From the NCBI GenBank assembly GCA_002633025.1, contig NMRB01003116.1, positions 1-64,000 of the forward strand: DNA of 64,000 nucleotides, in the 5' to 3' direction. The translations under genes and the position numbers were made by a program. The notes beneath the pieces were generated by a model. The model was given only the letters and a program-made list of their open reading frames with translations, had not been told where the DNA came from and did no database searches. Positions 11,801 to 22,028 of this stretch are shown here, piece by piece (positions within the stretch are counted from its first letter, which is position 1; each line of letters begins with the position of its first letter). This stretch comes from Notospermus geniculatus (lineage: Eukaryota > Nemertea > Pilidiophora > Heteronemertea > Lineidae).

Positions 11801-14793
11801 ACAGAGCAAGTCCCCAGCAAATCTGTCAGCATATCGCTACATAATGTACCCATCTACGTTCACAGTCACTAAAAACGTGAACCAACCGTCCGGTATGTTC
11901 CATCTGAACATTAGACGCATTTCATCTATGAGTCCAATTCTATTGAGAGTGACCCGTGAAAAGTCTTTGGCTAGCTTCGCTGTTGGCCGCTACGCGGCGC
12001 GTTGGGCCCTTGCGTCGAGTCCGAGGGTATGTGTTTGGAGCCAGTATGACTTGGCGGAGAATGGGTAACTCGTTACTTATTTCGAAGGCATTGGCGGAGG
12101 TCCAAATTGGAAAGGTGCTCTGTACTTGACAGTTTCTGTAGGACAACTTAAAGTAGCCAGACAGCCAGTTGGAAATCCTCACTTACGCCTAACTTCCCCA
12201 ACTGTTCTTTGGGTCCCACACCTGATAACAAGAGCAGGTGGGGAGTACCGATTGCTCCAGCTGAGAGTATCACCTCCTTGGCTGCCATCACTGGTATCTT
12301 TGTACCATTCTTTAAAGAGTATTCAACGCCGATGGCTGTGGTGCCTTTGAAAGTAATCTAAAAAGGAAAAAGGGTGACGTAGTTTTTCGGCGAAAATGAG
12401 GTTCGTTGAGGCAGACCCAATCTCAGCCCCGAGGCTCCCGACGTCCGTGGTGAAAAGAAGTGCAGGCTTTTTTCGCCGCAAACGATGGACTCACCATCGT
12501 CTTCTGTGAAAATTAGAGCAGACGTAAAGCAACCTAATCCCAAATGTATTCGTCAATCTGATTGGTTGCCGCTCACCTTGGTAACATGACCATGGACGAT
12601 CACGTGGAGATTCTCCCGCCCCATGACTGGGAAGAGATACATTCTGGATGAACTGGCTCGTTTACCCTCGGCTATGTTGGTTTGGATGTAGTGGATACCT
12701 ACAAAATCAGCAATAACGATAGCAGAATGACAACCGTGTAGGCCTACGCCCAGATCCGAAGTAGAAGGATCGTGCCATTTAAACAACGAATACGACGAAG
12801 TGGACATACAATTTTTTATTAAACGTCATTCAAATGGCCAATCAGGGTAGGCCTACAATACGCAAGAGCGAAGTTCCGTCTTCCAAAGTCTTTCAAATAC
12901 GCCAATCAGGAGATAGATTAGAATCTGTCAAATCAATTTACCAATCACAAGTGGCGTTTCATTTGATCCAGTAGGACTCGCGAGAATGATGGGTCTCTGA
13001 CAACCACCATCCAGCAGTGCAGTTTTCTTGCTCTTTCTCCAGTACCAGATCAGAGCTTTCCTTCCGAGCCAGTGAGCCTTCGTGGTGCGAGTGTCTAGAC
13101 CTACCTTCCTGTTCAGGGCCGTTGTAGTCCCCACCAGTAGACATGTTCAGTTCTAACCCTGCCTCGTAGAAGTAGTCACTGATTGGAGATGTCTTCGTGA
13201 CGGTCACCTTCAGAGGGCCAGAGGTACCGTGATATGCTGTAAACAAACAATCGGGAAGGAGGACAAATTTCTAGAATCATACGGTCATCAGTTTACCTGT
13301 GCACACTCACACCTTATGATTTTGTTGCGAAACTCATTTCTAAAGACTACATGCAATCATACCCTGGCAGATGAATGTCTTGGGCTATCAGACCTCTTAC
13401 TTTAGCCTACTTACGAGATTTTGATAATTCTGGATCTAGCATGTTCTCAGATTTGACGAAATACGGCAGAACTTCCTCATAGCCCCATCCCTTCGCACCC
13501 ATCTTCTCCCACTCATCGAAGTCGTGAGGACTACCGCGGGCGTACACCATGCCGTTGATTGCGCTCGTGCCGCCCAGGGTCTTCCCTGTTGGCCAATGAC
13601 ATGACTGGAAAAGAGAGACTGGAGTGAAAGTCGTGCTGGCATCAGGGTGCCTTTCATATGATATCAAAAGACAATCGTCCCAGCATGACTTCCTGATAGA
13701 AATGTCCAAGTAATTGGTGATTTCACCGAAGACTACACAGATTGTCCTGTTCTAAAGAGTGGTTCCAGAAGTTCCTCTTTCACGTCGTGGGATTCTACAC
13801 AGAAAAAAAAATCAACTCGAGTGGAGACTCAAAGTCTCACTTTAGGGACAAAATGGTTCGAAACACTTTTTGACTCAAAATGAAACAGAAAATATTTCGG
13901 CCCGAGACAATGACACCTCGTTCCGAGGGAAAATATTTCGGGCCGAGTTGTTATTGTCTCGCGCCGAAATATTTTCTGTTTCTTTTTGAGTCAAAAAGTG
14001 TTTCGAACCATTTTGTCCCTAAAGTGAGACTCTGAGTCTCGACTCGAGTTGATTTTTTTTTCTGTGTACTGATGCAATGGAGTTGCAGAGTTCGAGCACC
14101 TTGCGTACCAACCTGGTTTGCCATGCCCAAGCACGCCCTGGGCTGCCTGACTGTCTTATATTTCCAGTCATGTGTCGTGTGTAGCATCCCCCGAGCATCA
14201 CCAGGGACCTCCAGTCCAGGGTGCGTCCCGTCTCCTCCGGCCTCGATCAGGAGTACCGTCGTTTCTGGGTCCTCACTGAGTCTATTCGCCAAGACACACC
14301 CAGCTGTACCAGCACCAACTAGAGGAAAAGAAACGGAAGAATCACCAACTGTGGACTTCCCCTCACTACTCCATCAGGGCAGACAAGCAGTAGGTCCTAC
14401 ATTATCATGAGATCAGTCCAACGCCGCACAGCCAATGACACCCAAGCGTCTCTCGACAAAAGTATTGGAAATAGCGCCATTCTAGATCATGTGATCACGC
14501 TGTTTGTGGGGTCTAGCAAATCAGATAAACGCCTTTCGTCACCTGACCGGGAGTAGCCAATCAATTTTCGAACTGACTTTTGTAATGGCGTGGTTTGGTC
14601 TAAGACCCACCTCAGGCCCGAACAGATATCACCATGCGATATATTTACCTATGATGTAGTCATACTCATTATCTGGAGGTCGTTTTAACACCCGGACGAT
14701 ATAATCATTCTCATCATCCAAGCTCCACCAGGCACAGAAGCCCACAACCATGATCCCCACAAATATGCCGATCTTCTCTGATCCTACCGTCAT
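8844..14793 (-). CDS. Gene B: GMC-family FAD oxidoreductase (choline/glucose dehydrogenase-like), 11 exons
   Basis: Exons in coding order: 14793-14649, 14318-14113, 13604-13415, 13236-13105, 12698-12577, 12357-12187, 10906-10753, 10561-10401, 10217-10040, 9579-9351, 9006-8844. The total is 1851 nt, 616 residues, all junctions in phase with GT-AG borders. An N-terminal hydrophobic anchor (~8-26) is followed by YDYIIVGAGTAG for FAD binding. Signature 1 is [18 protein letters not shown] and signature 2 is [17 protein letters not shown]. The FAD-proximal NLQDH is intact. The active-site HPxGT histidine is aspartate ([10 protein letters not shown], ~541), while the downstream asparagine (GLNTATVM, ~587) is kept. 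Intron positions match gene A one for one, so A and B are old paralogues. They converge with ~1.2 kb between stop codons. Substrate and activity are uncertain because of the His to Asp change. Confidence 0.88.
9153..9306. mobile_element. MITE in the last intron of gene B
   Basis: The arms 'aagcggcctatccacatgc' and 'gtaccgtggaataaccgctt', together with the inner 'aatattattgcacaatatg', form an inverted repeat of ~50 bp per arm around a ~50 bp loop. There is no coding capacity. Confidence 0.7.
9638..9990. repeat. Tandem repeat, unit ~48 bp, in intron 9 of gene B
   Basis: Seven or so degenerate units read 'cgccagcctatcccatgg', 'ccttgaaccctgatcaaggtca'-like text in succession. The array abuts exon 9 and makes that intron long. 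A weak open frame across it is only a product of the repeat. Confidence 0.8.
10665..10725. repeat. Imperfect hairpin in intron 7 of gene B
   Basis: AGAGATCGTCC and GGACGATCTCT flank a smaller TAACG/CGTTA pairing. It lies between exons 8 and 7 of gene B and is probably a small fold-back relic. Confidence 0.45.
10950..11140. repeat. Tandem repeat, ~55 bp unit, about three copies
   Basis: Successive units share 'cttatgcatg', 'aaagtaggccactcaggcgg' and 'gctgattatgtaaacga'. It lies in intron 6 of gene B. Confidence 0.7.
11600..11695 (-). mobile_element. tRNA-derived SINE head
   Basis: Read on the minus strand, the segment starts GGCGTGGCCGGCTGGCGCAT, then has a B-box-like GGGTTCGAGCC. The anticodon stem would need an eight-base loop and the acceptor stem does not pair, so this is not a functional tRNA. 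An A-rich stretch follows. It lies inside an intron of gene B. Confidence 0.55.
11833..12017 (+). repeat. Dispersed repeat copy 1 (partner at 49318-49499)
   Basis: From 'atcgctacataatgtaccc' to 'gttgggcccttgcgtc' this stretch matches 49318-49499 with only scattered differences. It sits in intron 6 of gene B. The other copy follows a single-n assembly gap inside a nest of DNA elements. Confidence 0.75.
13796..14068. mobile_element. Long fold-back MITE with TA target duplication in intron 2 of gene B
   Basis: Arms of ~110 bp run from TACACAGAAAAAAAAATC on the left to its inverse complement ending TCTGTGTA on the right, with inner matches such as 'gaaaatatttcgg'. The TA at both ends fits a Tc1/mariner-type target. 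A frame across it is only the palindrome. Confidence 0.8.
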
Positions 14794-14885
14794 GATGGGT
14801 TTGGGATGTCTAAATCATAGGATCGGAGGAAAATGGACGTCAGGCGAAGGACCTGGAAAGTAGAACTACCAATGAAATCCCGTGT

Positions 14886-15400
14886 TCCGCTTTTAATGAG
14901 GTCGGGATTTGCCGGCTTGCCCTGCTTTTCATGATGTCGGCAGATGCCGGCCAGCCCGCTTTTCATGACGTGGAGAAAAGCCGGCTCGCCCGCTCTGTGT
15001 GACGTCGGAAGATGTAGGTGTGACAGGGATCAAAGTCCCCTGGAATCAAAGTCCGGTCATACTGTTCAGCGAGGGATATAGAGACCATGACCATTCGAAT
15101 ATAACCTTACAATAGCGGGTTTTGTTTGGCGGATCTGCATTCCTAGGACGTTGATTCCTGGCACACCAGCAAGCCCACTTTTCACGACGTCGGGGATACC
15201 GGCTGGCTCGCTTTTCATGACAATGGGTGGTATTTATAAAAGCTAGCAAATGCTTTTCCTTCATGTTTTGTAGTACATTTACATTGGACCTCACTGTGCA
15301 AATCTTAAGGAAAGGCATTTGCTAACTTTTATACATACGAGCCATTGGGAGATTCCTGCTAGCCGCTTTTCCTGACATTGGAAAATGGCGGCTAGCCCGC
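14886..15400. repeat. Degenerate ~50 bp tandem repeat interrupted by a MITE
   Basis: Units carry 'gccggc', 'tcgcccgcttttcatgacgt' and 'cgg' in register at about 14890-15015, 15150-15225 and 15350-15400. The interruption at 15227-15350 is a fold-back element related to the one at 4735-4862. Confidence 0.65.
15227..15350. mobile_element. Fold-back MITE related to 4735-4862
   Basis: Arms beginning 'caatgggtggtatttataaa' and ending 'tatacatacgagccattgg' are inverse complements with several mismatches, with 'agcaaatgcttttcctt' pairing with 'aaggaaaggcatttgct'. Same family as the gene A intron element, more diverged. Confidence 0.65.
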
Positions 15401-15866
15401 AGCACGTGTCTGCCAAAGATCTGCTGCTTCTTTCAGTAGTGAGACATACATGTACAATCACCCACGTCTTACCAGTCAGTAGCCTACAAACACCAGCTGA
15501 GCAAAAAACATATCGACAAGGAAACATCAGTGGCTGAAGCTGTTTAACTCAAGTGTTTGAAGAAGTACAACCCGGGGCATGAGATGATTGTGTTCCTTTG
15601 AGGTTCGCTATATCTCACAAGAGATACCATGACCGAACAGACAGTTACTCCACCCGTGCTACTCTACGGGGCCACTTGAACGGTAAAGTGCTTACGAAAC
15701 TGAGTTGCATGCAAAGGTAGGAGCTTTTGTGTAGGCTGAGGGAAGAGGAGTTGACGGAACCTTTCTTTGCCTTTGACAGGTGTGATATAAGAAATAAGAG
15801 AAACAGTTAGCGCGTAAACTCAGGTAAAATTTATGCTTCATACTATTTTGTTAAGAACTCATTCTT

Positions 15867-16091
15867 CTAAGCGAACATTACTGTTACAATTTCAAGTGAA
15901 ATATTGCGTATAATCTGGTTGGATGGTTTCCCAGCCTCTTCTATTAAGATCGTGTGAAGAGGTGAGGTGTTCTGAATGTAAGACACAAGGGAAGCATCAC
16001 GAATTATATCCACATTGTTCATAAATTTCACATTATAAAGCTTCCAGTCGTGTTCTAGATCCCGTAAACGAGCAAACGGGAAGAAATGCAC
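15867..16091 (-). CDS. Probable terminal coding exon of an unidentified minus-strand gene
   Basis: On the minus strand, a good acceptor (CAATTTCAG) at 16092-16100 precedes 74 codons ending in TAG at 15867. The protein reads VHFFPFARLRDLEHDWKLYN and continues with ordinary composition (IRDASLVSYIQN, LHTILIEEAGKP). A possible upstream mini-exon with gcag|...|gtagcc borders lies at about 16172-16203 and would join in phase. I cannot name the family. The FFPF...DW...Y layout loosely recalls the C-terminus of some glycosyltransferases, which is only a guess. A chance frame is possible. Confidence 0.4.
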   Translation of the reverse strand: MHFFPFARLRDLEHDWKLYNVKFMNNVDIIRDASLVSYIQNTSPLHTILIEEAGKPSNQIIRNISLEIVTVMFA

Positions 16092-16349
16092 CTGAAATTG
16101 AACCAAAGGCATGTAAGAAATTTCCACAGAGTAATGCTTTGAGAAGACGACGTGCCTGTAGGTATATGGCTACCTTGAATGAAGTGTGCGTATCTCTTCG
16201 CCTGCAACGTAGCATGTCTTTTTTCTAAATAACAATATGCTTGAAACTTGGGATATTATCTCGGAGGAGAATGCGCGGAACTAGACTTGTGGAATGTTTT
16301 CGATATGTAAAGGAAAATAACACAGAAGCCTACTGTACTTGATGACAAT

Positions 16350-17345
16350 CAAGGCGTGTCCTTTATGAAATTAGAGGGTAGTTCTAGTCCGTAGTCAAGG
16401 CGTGTCCTTTGCAAACCTAGGCTAGTCCTAGTTCGAAGTCAAGGCGTGTTCTTTTTTGTAAACATAGAGGCTAGTCCTAGTTCGAAGTCAAGGCGTGTTC
16501 TTTTTTGTAAACATAGAAGCTACATGTAGTCCAGCTAGTTCGAAGTCAAGGCGTGTCCTTTGTAACCTAGCTAGTCCTAGTTCGAAGTCAAGGCGTGTCC
16601 TTTGTAACCTAGCTAGTCCTAGTTCGAAGTCAAGGCGTATCCTTGGTGAACCTATACATGTAGAGGGTAGTCCTAGTCCGTATTCAAGGCGTGTCCTTTG
16701 TGAACCAGCGGGCAGTCCTAGTTCGAAGTCGAGGCGTATTCTTGGTGAACCTACCGTAGAGGGCAATCCTAGTCCGTATTCAAGGCGCCTCCTTTGTGAA
16801 CTAGCAGGCAGTCCTAGTCCGTAGTCAGTGCATGTCCTTTGTGAGCCTAGAGGGTTGTCCTAGTCCGTATTCAGTGCGTGTCCTTTGTGAGCCTAGAGGG
16901 TTGTCCTCGTCCGTAGTCAAGGCGTGTCCTCTGTGAACCTAGCGTTCTGTCCTAGTCCGTATTCAGAACATGTCCTTTGTGAACCTAGCGGGATGTCCTA
17001 GTCCGTAGTCAAGGCGTATTCTTTGTGGGCCTAGAGGGTTGTCCTGGTCCGTAGTCAAGGCGTGTCCTTTGTAAACCTAGAGGGTTGTCCTAGTCCGCAT
17101 TCAGAGCGTGTCCTTTGTAAACCTAGAGGGTTGTGTGAAGCGGGTGATCCACTGTTGCGATTTTGGCTTGAGACGGGGTTGCGTTCCCTTGCGATTACCT
17201 TGGCAATCGGAAGTCCTTACAAGGTAAACGCAAGGGAACGCAACCCCGTCTCAAGCCAAAATCGCAACAGTGGATCACCCGCTTTAGTCCGAAGTCAAGG
17301 CGTGTCCTGAAACCTAGAGGGTAGTCCTAGTCTAGTCAAGGCGTG
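16350..17345. repeat. Minisatellite, ~46 bp unit, ~20 copies
   Basis: Units read 'caaggcgtgtcctttgtgaa' then 'cctagagggtagtcctagtc' with variation. The array is split at 17137-17285 by a fold-back element. Some units carry extra TA-N4-TA blocks (for example CATG at about 16521 and a TACATG block near 16652) that sister units lack. Frames reading through the array are artefacts of the repeat. Confidence 0.9.
17137..17285. mobile_element. Near-perfect fold-back element inside the minisatellite
   Basis: The arms (17137-17195 and 17227-17285) pair over almost 60 bp, starting AAGCGGGTGATCCACTGTTG. The loop is ~30 bp. Its insertion interrupts one minisatellite unit, so it is younger than the array. 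Confidence 0.85.
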
Positions 17346-17695
17346 TCCTTCGCTTAGCTCCTAGTTGCCGAAGTGTTCCCGCGTCTGATGCAGACACGAA
17401 CGGCCCGAAGTATTTTCTCCATCATGTTTCCTGGAGGGTAGATCTGTCAGGAATTAAAAAAATCAGTGTCTGATAGATCCAATCAGGTGATAGCAATAAA
17501 GAACTAGGTCCTATATATACTTTGTATTTGGAGTTTTTTTCAGATGCAAACATGCAGTTTCACCTGTTCACAGATACTGAGCGTGGATGAAGACGCTTTC
17601 TTTGTCGCAGACAGACGAGTATCCACTACCTTCACACACTAGATGGTCTTCTGGATTGCTACCTGCTCAAAACGAGGCTCTCATGCAATGAACTG

Positions 17696-17880
17696 ACCTT
17701 GAAGGTCGTAGGGATATCGTGACCACTAATTTGTTTTCTGCGGTGTTCAAGGTAAAGCGGTCTAAACATCGGCGATAAAGCATCAAAAGTGAAGAATGCT
17801 TCAGAACAGGCTTTCAGCTGTTCGAATTCCAGTGAAAATAAATCCTGCTTGAGCCGAGGCACCAACGGAATGAGCAACGT
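17696..17880 (-). CDS. Possible exon of an unidentified minus-strand gene
   Basis: About 60 codons with ordinary composition (LVPRLKQDLFSLEFEQLKAC, DALSPMFRPLYLEHRRKQ) end at a TTCAAG|gtcagt donor. It could belong to the same gene as the exon at 15867-16091. No family is recognised, no clear acceptor was found, and the minisatellite separates the two. A shadow frame is quite possible. Confidence 0.25.
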
Positions 17881-18138
17881 TATACTTCAAATGGCCAACG
17901 GCAATCCAGTTTACCGACCACGTGACTGTAATCTCTGATTGGCCAGACGCTACATACATGTATCTGGCCAATTAAATCACGACATTAAGATCTAATGTCT
18001 CTGGATTGGGCAGAGGCTGTTTGAATTGGCCAATAAATAAGCAGCATGTGATCACGCGTCTCTGTATTGGACCGTAGGTGTATCGAAATGGCCAATGATA
18101 TAATTCCAGTATTTGATGATAGTTGCACGCGTGCGTTC

Positions 18139-18230
18139 TACAGGGTGGGCCAGAGAAAGTGTCCCTCGAACAATAGGGAAACAATAGAAATGCTATTGTT
18201 CGAGGGACACTTTCTCTGGCCCACCCTGTA
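18139..18230. mobile_element. Mariner-like MITE flanked by TA
   Basis: TA-CAGGGTGGGCCAGAGAAA on the left is the perfect inverse complement of the right end, arms ~37 bp, loop ~16 bp. CAGGGT ends within a TA duplication are typical of Tc1/mariner-derived MITEs. A relative is at 61525-61618. Confidence 0.8.
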
Positions 18231-19880
18231 TAGTGTCGAGTTTCCCGTCTTCTATGAACAAACATGGCGACTGTGCAATAAAACGCGACTAAAATATCGC
18301 CAATCATGTGCCGTTCGATAGTCGCGATCAGTTTGCTCTGATGATTACTAGAAGAGATTTGCAAGGATTTAAGATTTGCCAGGTACATGTACAGTACGTG
18401 TACGTGTACGTGTACGTGTAAAGCATCCTTTTACTAGAATGCAGATCCCGTTTCATGGCATGATCATTCGTGTGAAAATGTCAAAACATCAGGCCAATTT
18501 CTAAGTCCGACAGTGTATTGAGTTTTGCCAATTATAGGTCTACATAAACCACCAGAAATATATTAACTTAAACTCCAATATTTCTGCTACAACCCAGTTT
18601 TCGGTATTGGCAGGCAACTGCTCCTGATGGCAACCGCAGTCCGATCACGAAATTTATATCATTATATTCTAATGGAAATAAAATAAATAGAAAGTTTACT
18701 CACGGATTCCTTAGGTGTATCCGAAGGTTATACAAAGTACTTGGGTGTGATAGGTCGGGGAAGGCCAGGATAGGCTGCGTAGCGGACGTACAGGCGTACC
18801 GTAAGATGACGAGTAGGCTACGTAGAGCAAGACGGATTGGGAAACTTAGAAAAGCAGGTAAACAGCCAAAGATAGCGTGTGAATGATGGGAGTTGGTGGT
18901 GCATTCGGTACAGGAGACTACAGGACGAAGGACAGGAGGTCGGTCAGCTTGAGTTGGAACGATCTCGTTGCTTTTATAGACAACCTGTGTTCTGAACAGG
19001 AACGATCTATACCCAAGCCAAAGTTCGTTGACGGCTCCTGAGCAGAAGCTTGCCTACTTCGGAGGCGACCTTTATGCATCTCGTCAAATCTGACAAGTTG
19101 CTTTCTAAAGCCGAAAAAATGCGCGCAGCCGGCGGGTAATTTTACTCACAGCCGATGAGCAGAGCCCCCAGGTGGACTAAGGTTTAACCACTACCTCGGA
19201 CGCGGTAGGAATCCAACTTGTGCGGGGCGGGGGACAAGGGGCGAGCCTTCAAACGAATTTTCTTCGATATTATTTTCTTCCACACCATCCTCACTGTTTT
19301 TAGTCTCTATTTCATTTTTTATGAAATGATTCGACTTCATCAATGATATAGGCAAAATGCGTCTTTTTCTTTGAACGAAAGGCCTACAGGTGATTTTTCA
19401 CTGCCCCGTTTGCCAATACAAAAGACTGACGGATTAAAGCAAATCGCTCGCGGGGTTTGTTTTGATTCTTGAGCGGCCCTCTCATAGCGAGTGAATCTAG
19501 CCTCCAGGCAAAGCCGTGCTCCAGTCATATGCAAAACCTGAGCAAATATGCGAACGTGCACCTGGGGAGGAGGTTCCATTAAAAATTTGTTAAAATGGAT
19601 TAATGACATTTTCAAATTCAGTCGGTCAAATTGTACATTTTGTACAATTCACATTGATTTTGAAGCGGCGGATTTTGCAGAATACGCCTCCGAAGTTTGG
19701 CTGTCTAATGCATTTCCCATTAAACTAAAATCCTTCTTTCGCCTTTTTCTCAAAATGGCGCTTGATATTGAGGACTAACTGCCATGCCATTGCGCCCCAA
19801 TTCAATTAAAACAAACCCCTCGAGCGATTTGCTTTAAGCCGCAACGTGACAATGGGGAGGCATTGACAAACACGTCTCTC
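18231..19880. other. Intergenic region upstream of gene C; contains a repeat shared with 33770-34133
   Basis: No exon was found. From about 19125 to 19415 the sequence matches 33770-34133 ('gagcagagcccccaggtgga', 'gagccttcaaacga', 'atgaaatgattcgacttcat', 'aatgcgtctttttctttgaa'). This is the upstream flank of the C, D and E duplication unit or a dispersed repeat. A run of gtacgtgtacgtgtac occurs at about 18385-18420. Confidence 0.5.
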
Positions 19881-19885
19881 TGTTA

Positions 19886-20302
19886 GGCCACATAAAAAAA
19901 TCTTTAGTTTAGCATCACCGCCCGCCTCGAATTTTCTCGCCGCCTCAAAAATATTTTTTTTCAAAAAAATTTATTTTTCAAAAAAAATTATTTTTTTTTC
20001 AAAAAAAATTTTTTTTCAAAAAATTTTTTTTCAAAAATTTTTTCTCAATTTTTTCTCACATTATAATGTTCTCTGTCAAAAAGTGTGATTTCTTGTCTAC
20101 ACATGCCTTTTCCAGGGTGACTCAGCTATGTATTTTTTTGAATAAAAACCTTTGTCTATTGTATGATAAATGGTGCAATGCTTCCAAGCTCTCTTTCGAT
20201 GATCACAGTCCATTTCAGTATTCAAAAAAAAACAAACCCTCCTCCCTCCTCACTTTTTACAAGTATGACTGATGCTAAACTAAAGATTTTTTTTATGTGG
20301 CC
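19886..20302. mobile_element. PIF/Harbinger-like MITE in the upstream region of gene C
   Basis: The ends GGCCACATAAAAAAATCT and its inverse complement are flanked by TTA on both sides (19883-19885 and 20303-20305), the three-base target known for PIF/Harbinger. The equivalent flanks of gene D (about 27190) and gene E (about 40770) run through without the element. The interior has T/A homopolymer tracts at 19950-20050. Confidence 0.8.
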
Positions 20303-20585
20303 TTATTTGAGTGTTCGCGATAACGGACAGTAGGTCACAAGATAATTTCATTCCTACCGTCGGCCTTGTGCTACACTGAGTGTATAAAAATCAATAGGAG
20401 AGAGGAGAGCAAGCGAGATATCCTGGAATTCGAATGGTTTGATCAAGATCAGTGATCTGTCCGGTAGGTTGTTCGACGTTTTTCTTCTGCTTTCTAGCCA
20501 TGAATATTCCACCACGCAGAACCTCGCTTCGCTTGCTATGACCATCTTTATCGTCATCCTTTCAGTCGCTAACATATCTCGGGTA
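20303..20585 (+). promoter_or_regulatory. Conserved upstream block of gene C
   Basis: This block ('cagtaggtcacaagataatt', 'cgaatggtttgatcaagatc', 'ctgtccggtaggttgttcga') is repeated at 27265-27520 before gene D and at 40850-41100 before gene E. The position suggests promoter or 5' untranslated exon. 'ctgtccg|gtaggt' would serve as a donor pairing with the 'ttttcag' acceptor just before each ATG in D and E. That role is inferred. Confidence 0.5.
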
Positions 20586-21080
20586 CATGCCCTATTCGCC
20601 TTATCTCATTTCGCCTTTTCCCATTTCACCTTCAAAAAGTATACGTACATTTCGCATTTTCCCGATTCGCCTTCTCCGATTTCGCCTTGTTTCATTTTAC
20701 CTTTGTCGCTATTTGCCTTTTTCTACCTCGCCTTTTTCTATTTTGCCTCAGTTTCTTTTTGCCTTTTCTTAAGTGGCCTTTTCTAGTTTTGCCTTTGTTT
20801 TTTTCATCTTACTCTGCCTTGTTAATTTGCCTTCTTCCTAATTCGCCTTCTCTCATCTTGCCTTTGTCTTTATTCGCCTTGCTCTTATTTTGCCTTCTTC
20901 CTATTTCGCCTTGTTCCACCTTGCCTTAGTCTCATCTTACCTTTTCCTATTTTGCCGTTGTTTCATTTTACCTTTTCTTGAGTGGCCTTTCAATTTTTTA
21001 TTTACCTATATATAAATTATCCTATTTTGCCTCATCCTTACTTGGCCTTGCCCTTAATGTGTCTTCTTTATTCTTCTTGG
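20586..21080. repeat. Low-complexity GCCTT-rich tract
   Basis: An irregular pyrimidine-rich repeat built on 'tttcgcctt' and 'ttttgcctt' runs for about 500 bp. It separates the conserved upstream block of gene C from its first exon; D and E lack it. From 21080 to 21940 I see nothing beyond AT-rich sequence. Confidence 0.75.
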
Positions 21081-22028
21081 TTCACGTGGAAAGAGTTTGA
21101 AATAAAGAATGTTCGCACAAACACACAAAACTGCCTTCGATACAAGAGCACGAAGTGCTCAACCTGATACACTAAACAGTCCAATGAACAGAAGTTAGTC
21201 TACGCAAAGTGCATTCAATTCAGGCCAACACACCGACTGAAAAAGTAAACAACTCAACCCTCCCTCTCCATCATGATAAAAAAACAAGCCCAACGAGCCC
21301 ACGGCTCGTCGTAATAAACAAATGAAAACGCTCATGAACACCATCTTGCACCATGGCTAAAGATAGAGACTGACCTCAAACCACTTCTAAATATAAATCC
21401 ACTTGTAAATACAAATCCACATTCTTCTCAGCCTCGGTCCCACTTTTGGACTCCGTCGGTAATAGGGGGCCTATGTAAACCCCGCATGGATTTTAACCAA
21501 TCGGATTCATTTCTTAATTATGAAATCGGTAGAAAACCACAAAATGCCCGAAAAAACATATTAATCGCAAACTAATCGGTTTTATTATTAGCCTAGCCCG
21601 GACACTACATGCACTACTAGGCATAAAAAGTAACATATACCAGCTGAATGTTTTGAAATCCAATAATGATTTAGTGCCGAAAAGTGTGTCGGAAAGCTCA
21701 TTTTGGACCCAATATAATGGTCACTTAAAGGGACTCTAGCCCACGTGAACCAATAATCTGGGATGGCACCGAAAATGTCACACTTTTTCGTTCTGCGTCC
21801 AGACTAATAGGCCTGTGTCGACCTTCACAAAGCCCCCTAATCCCCTGTCCTTTGTCAGGCTGATAGTGAACAATAGGTTTCCAGCAAATGGACAATAGTT
21901 TACGTAGTTAAGATAAAGCAAAGGCGAACCCAGCGGGCAATTTTCCAGTAAGCTGTGTGTGCTCTGTGCCCTACCTTCCATATCTTCTATTTTCACTGGT
22001 TCTTCCTCTTCCTTTCAGAAGCGCCACC

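Noticed and set aside
14072-14410. Plus-strand frame of 112 codons
   Set aside because: It is the antisense of gene B exon 2 plus the arm of a fold-back element.
16495-17310. Frames with repeated serine-arginine peptides
   Set aside because: They are translations of the 46-bp minisatellite and change frame between units.
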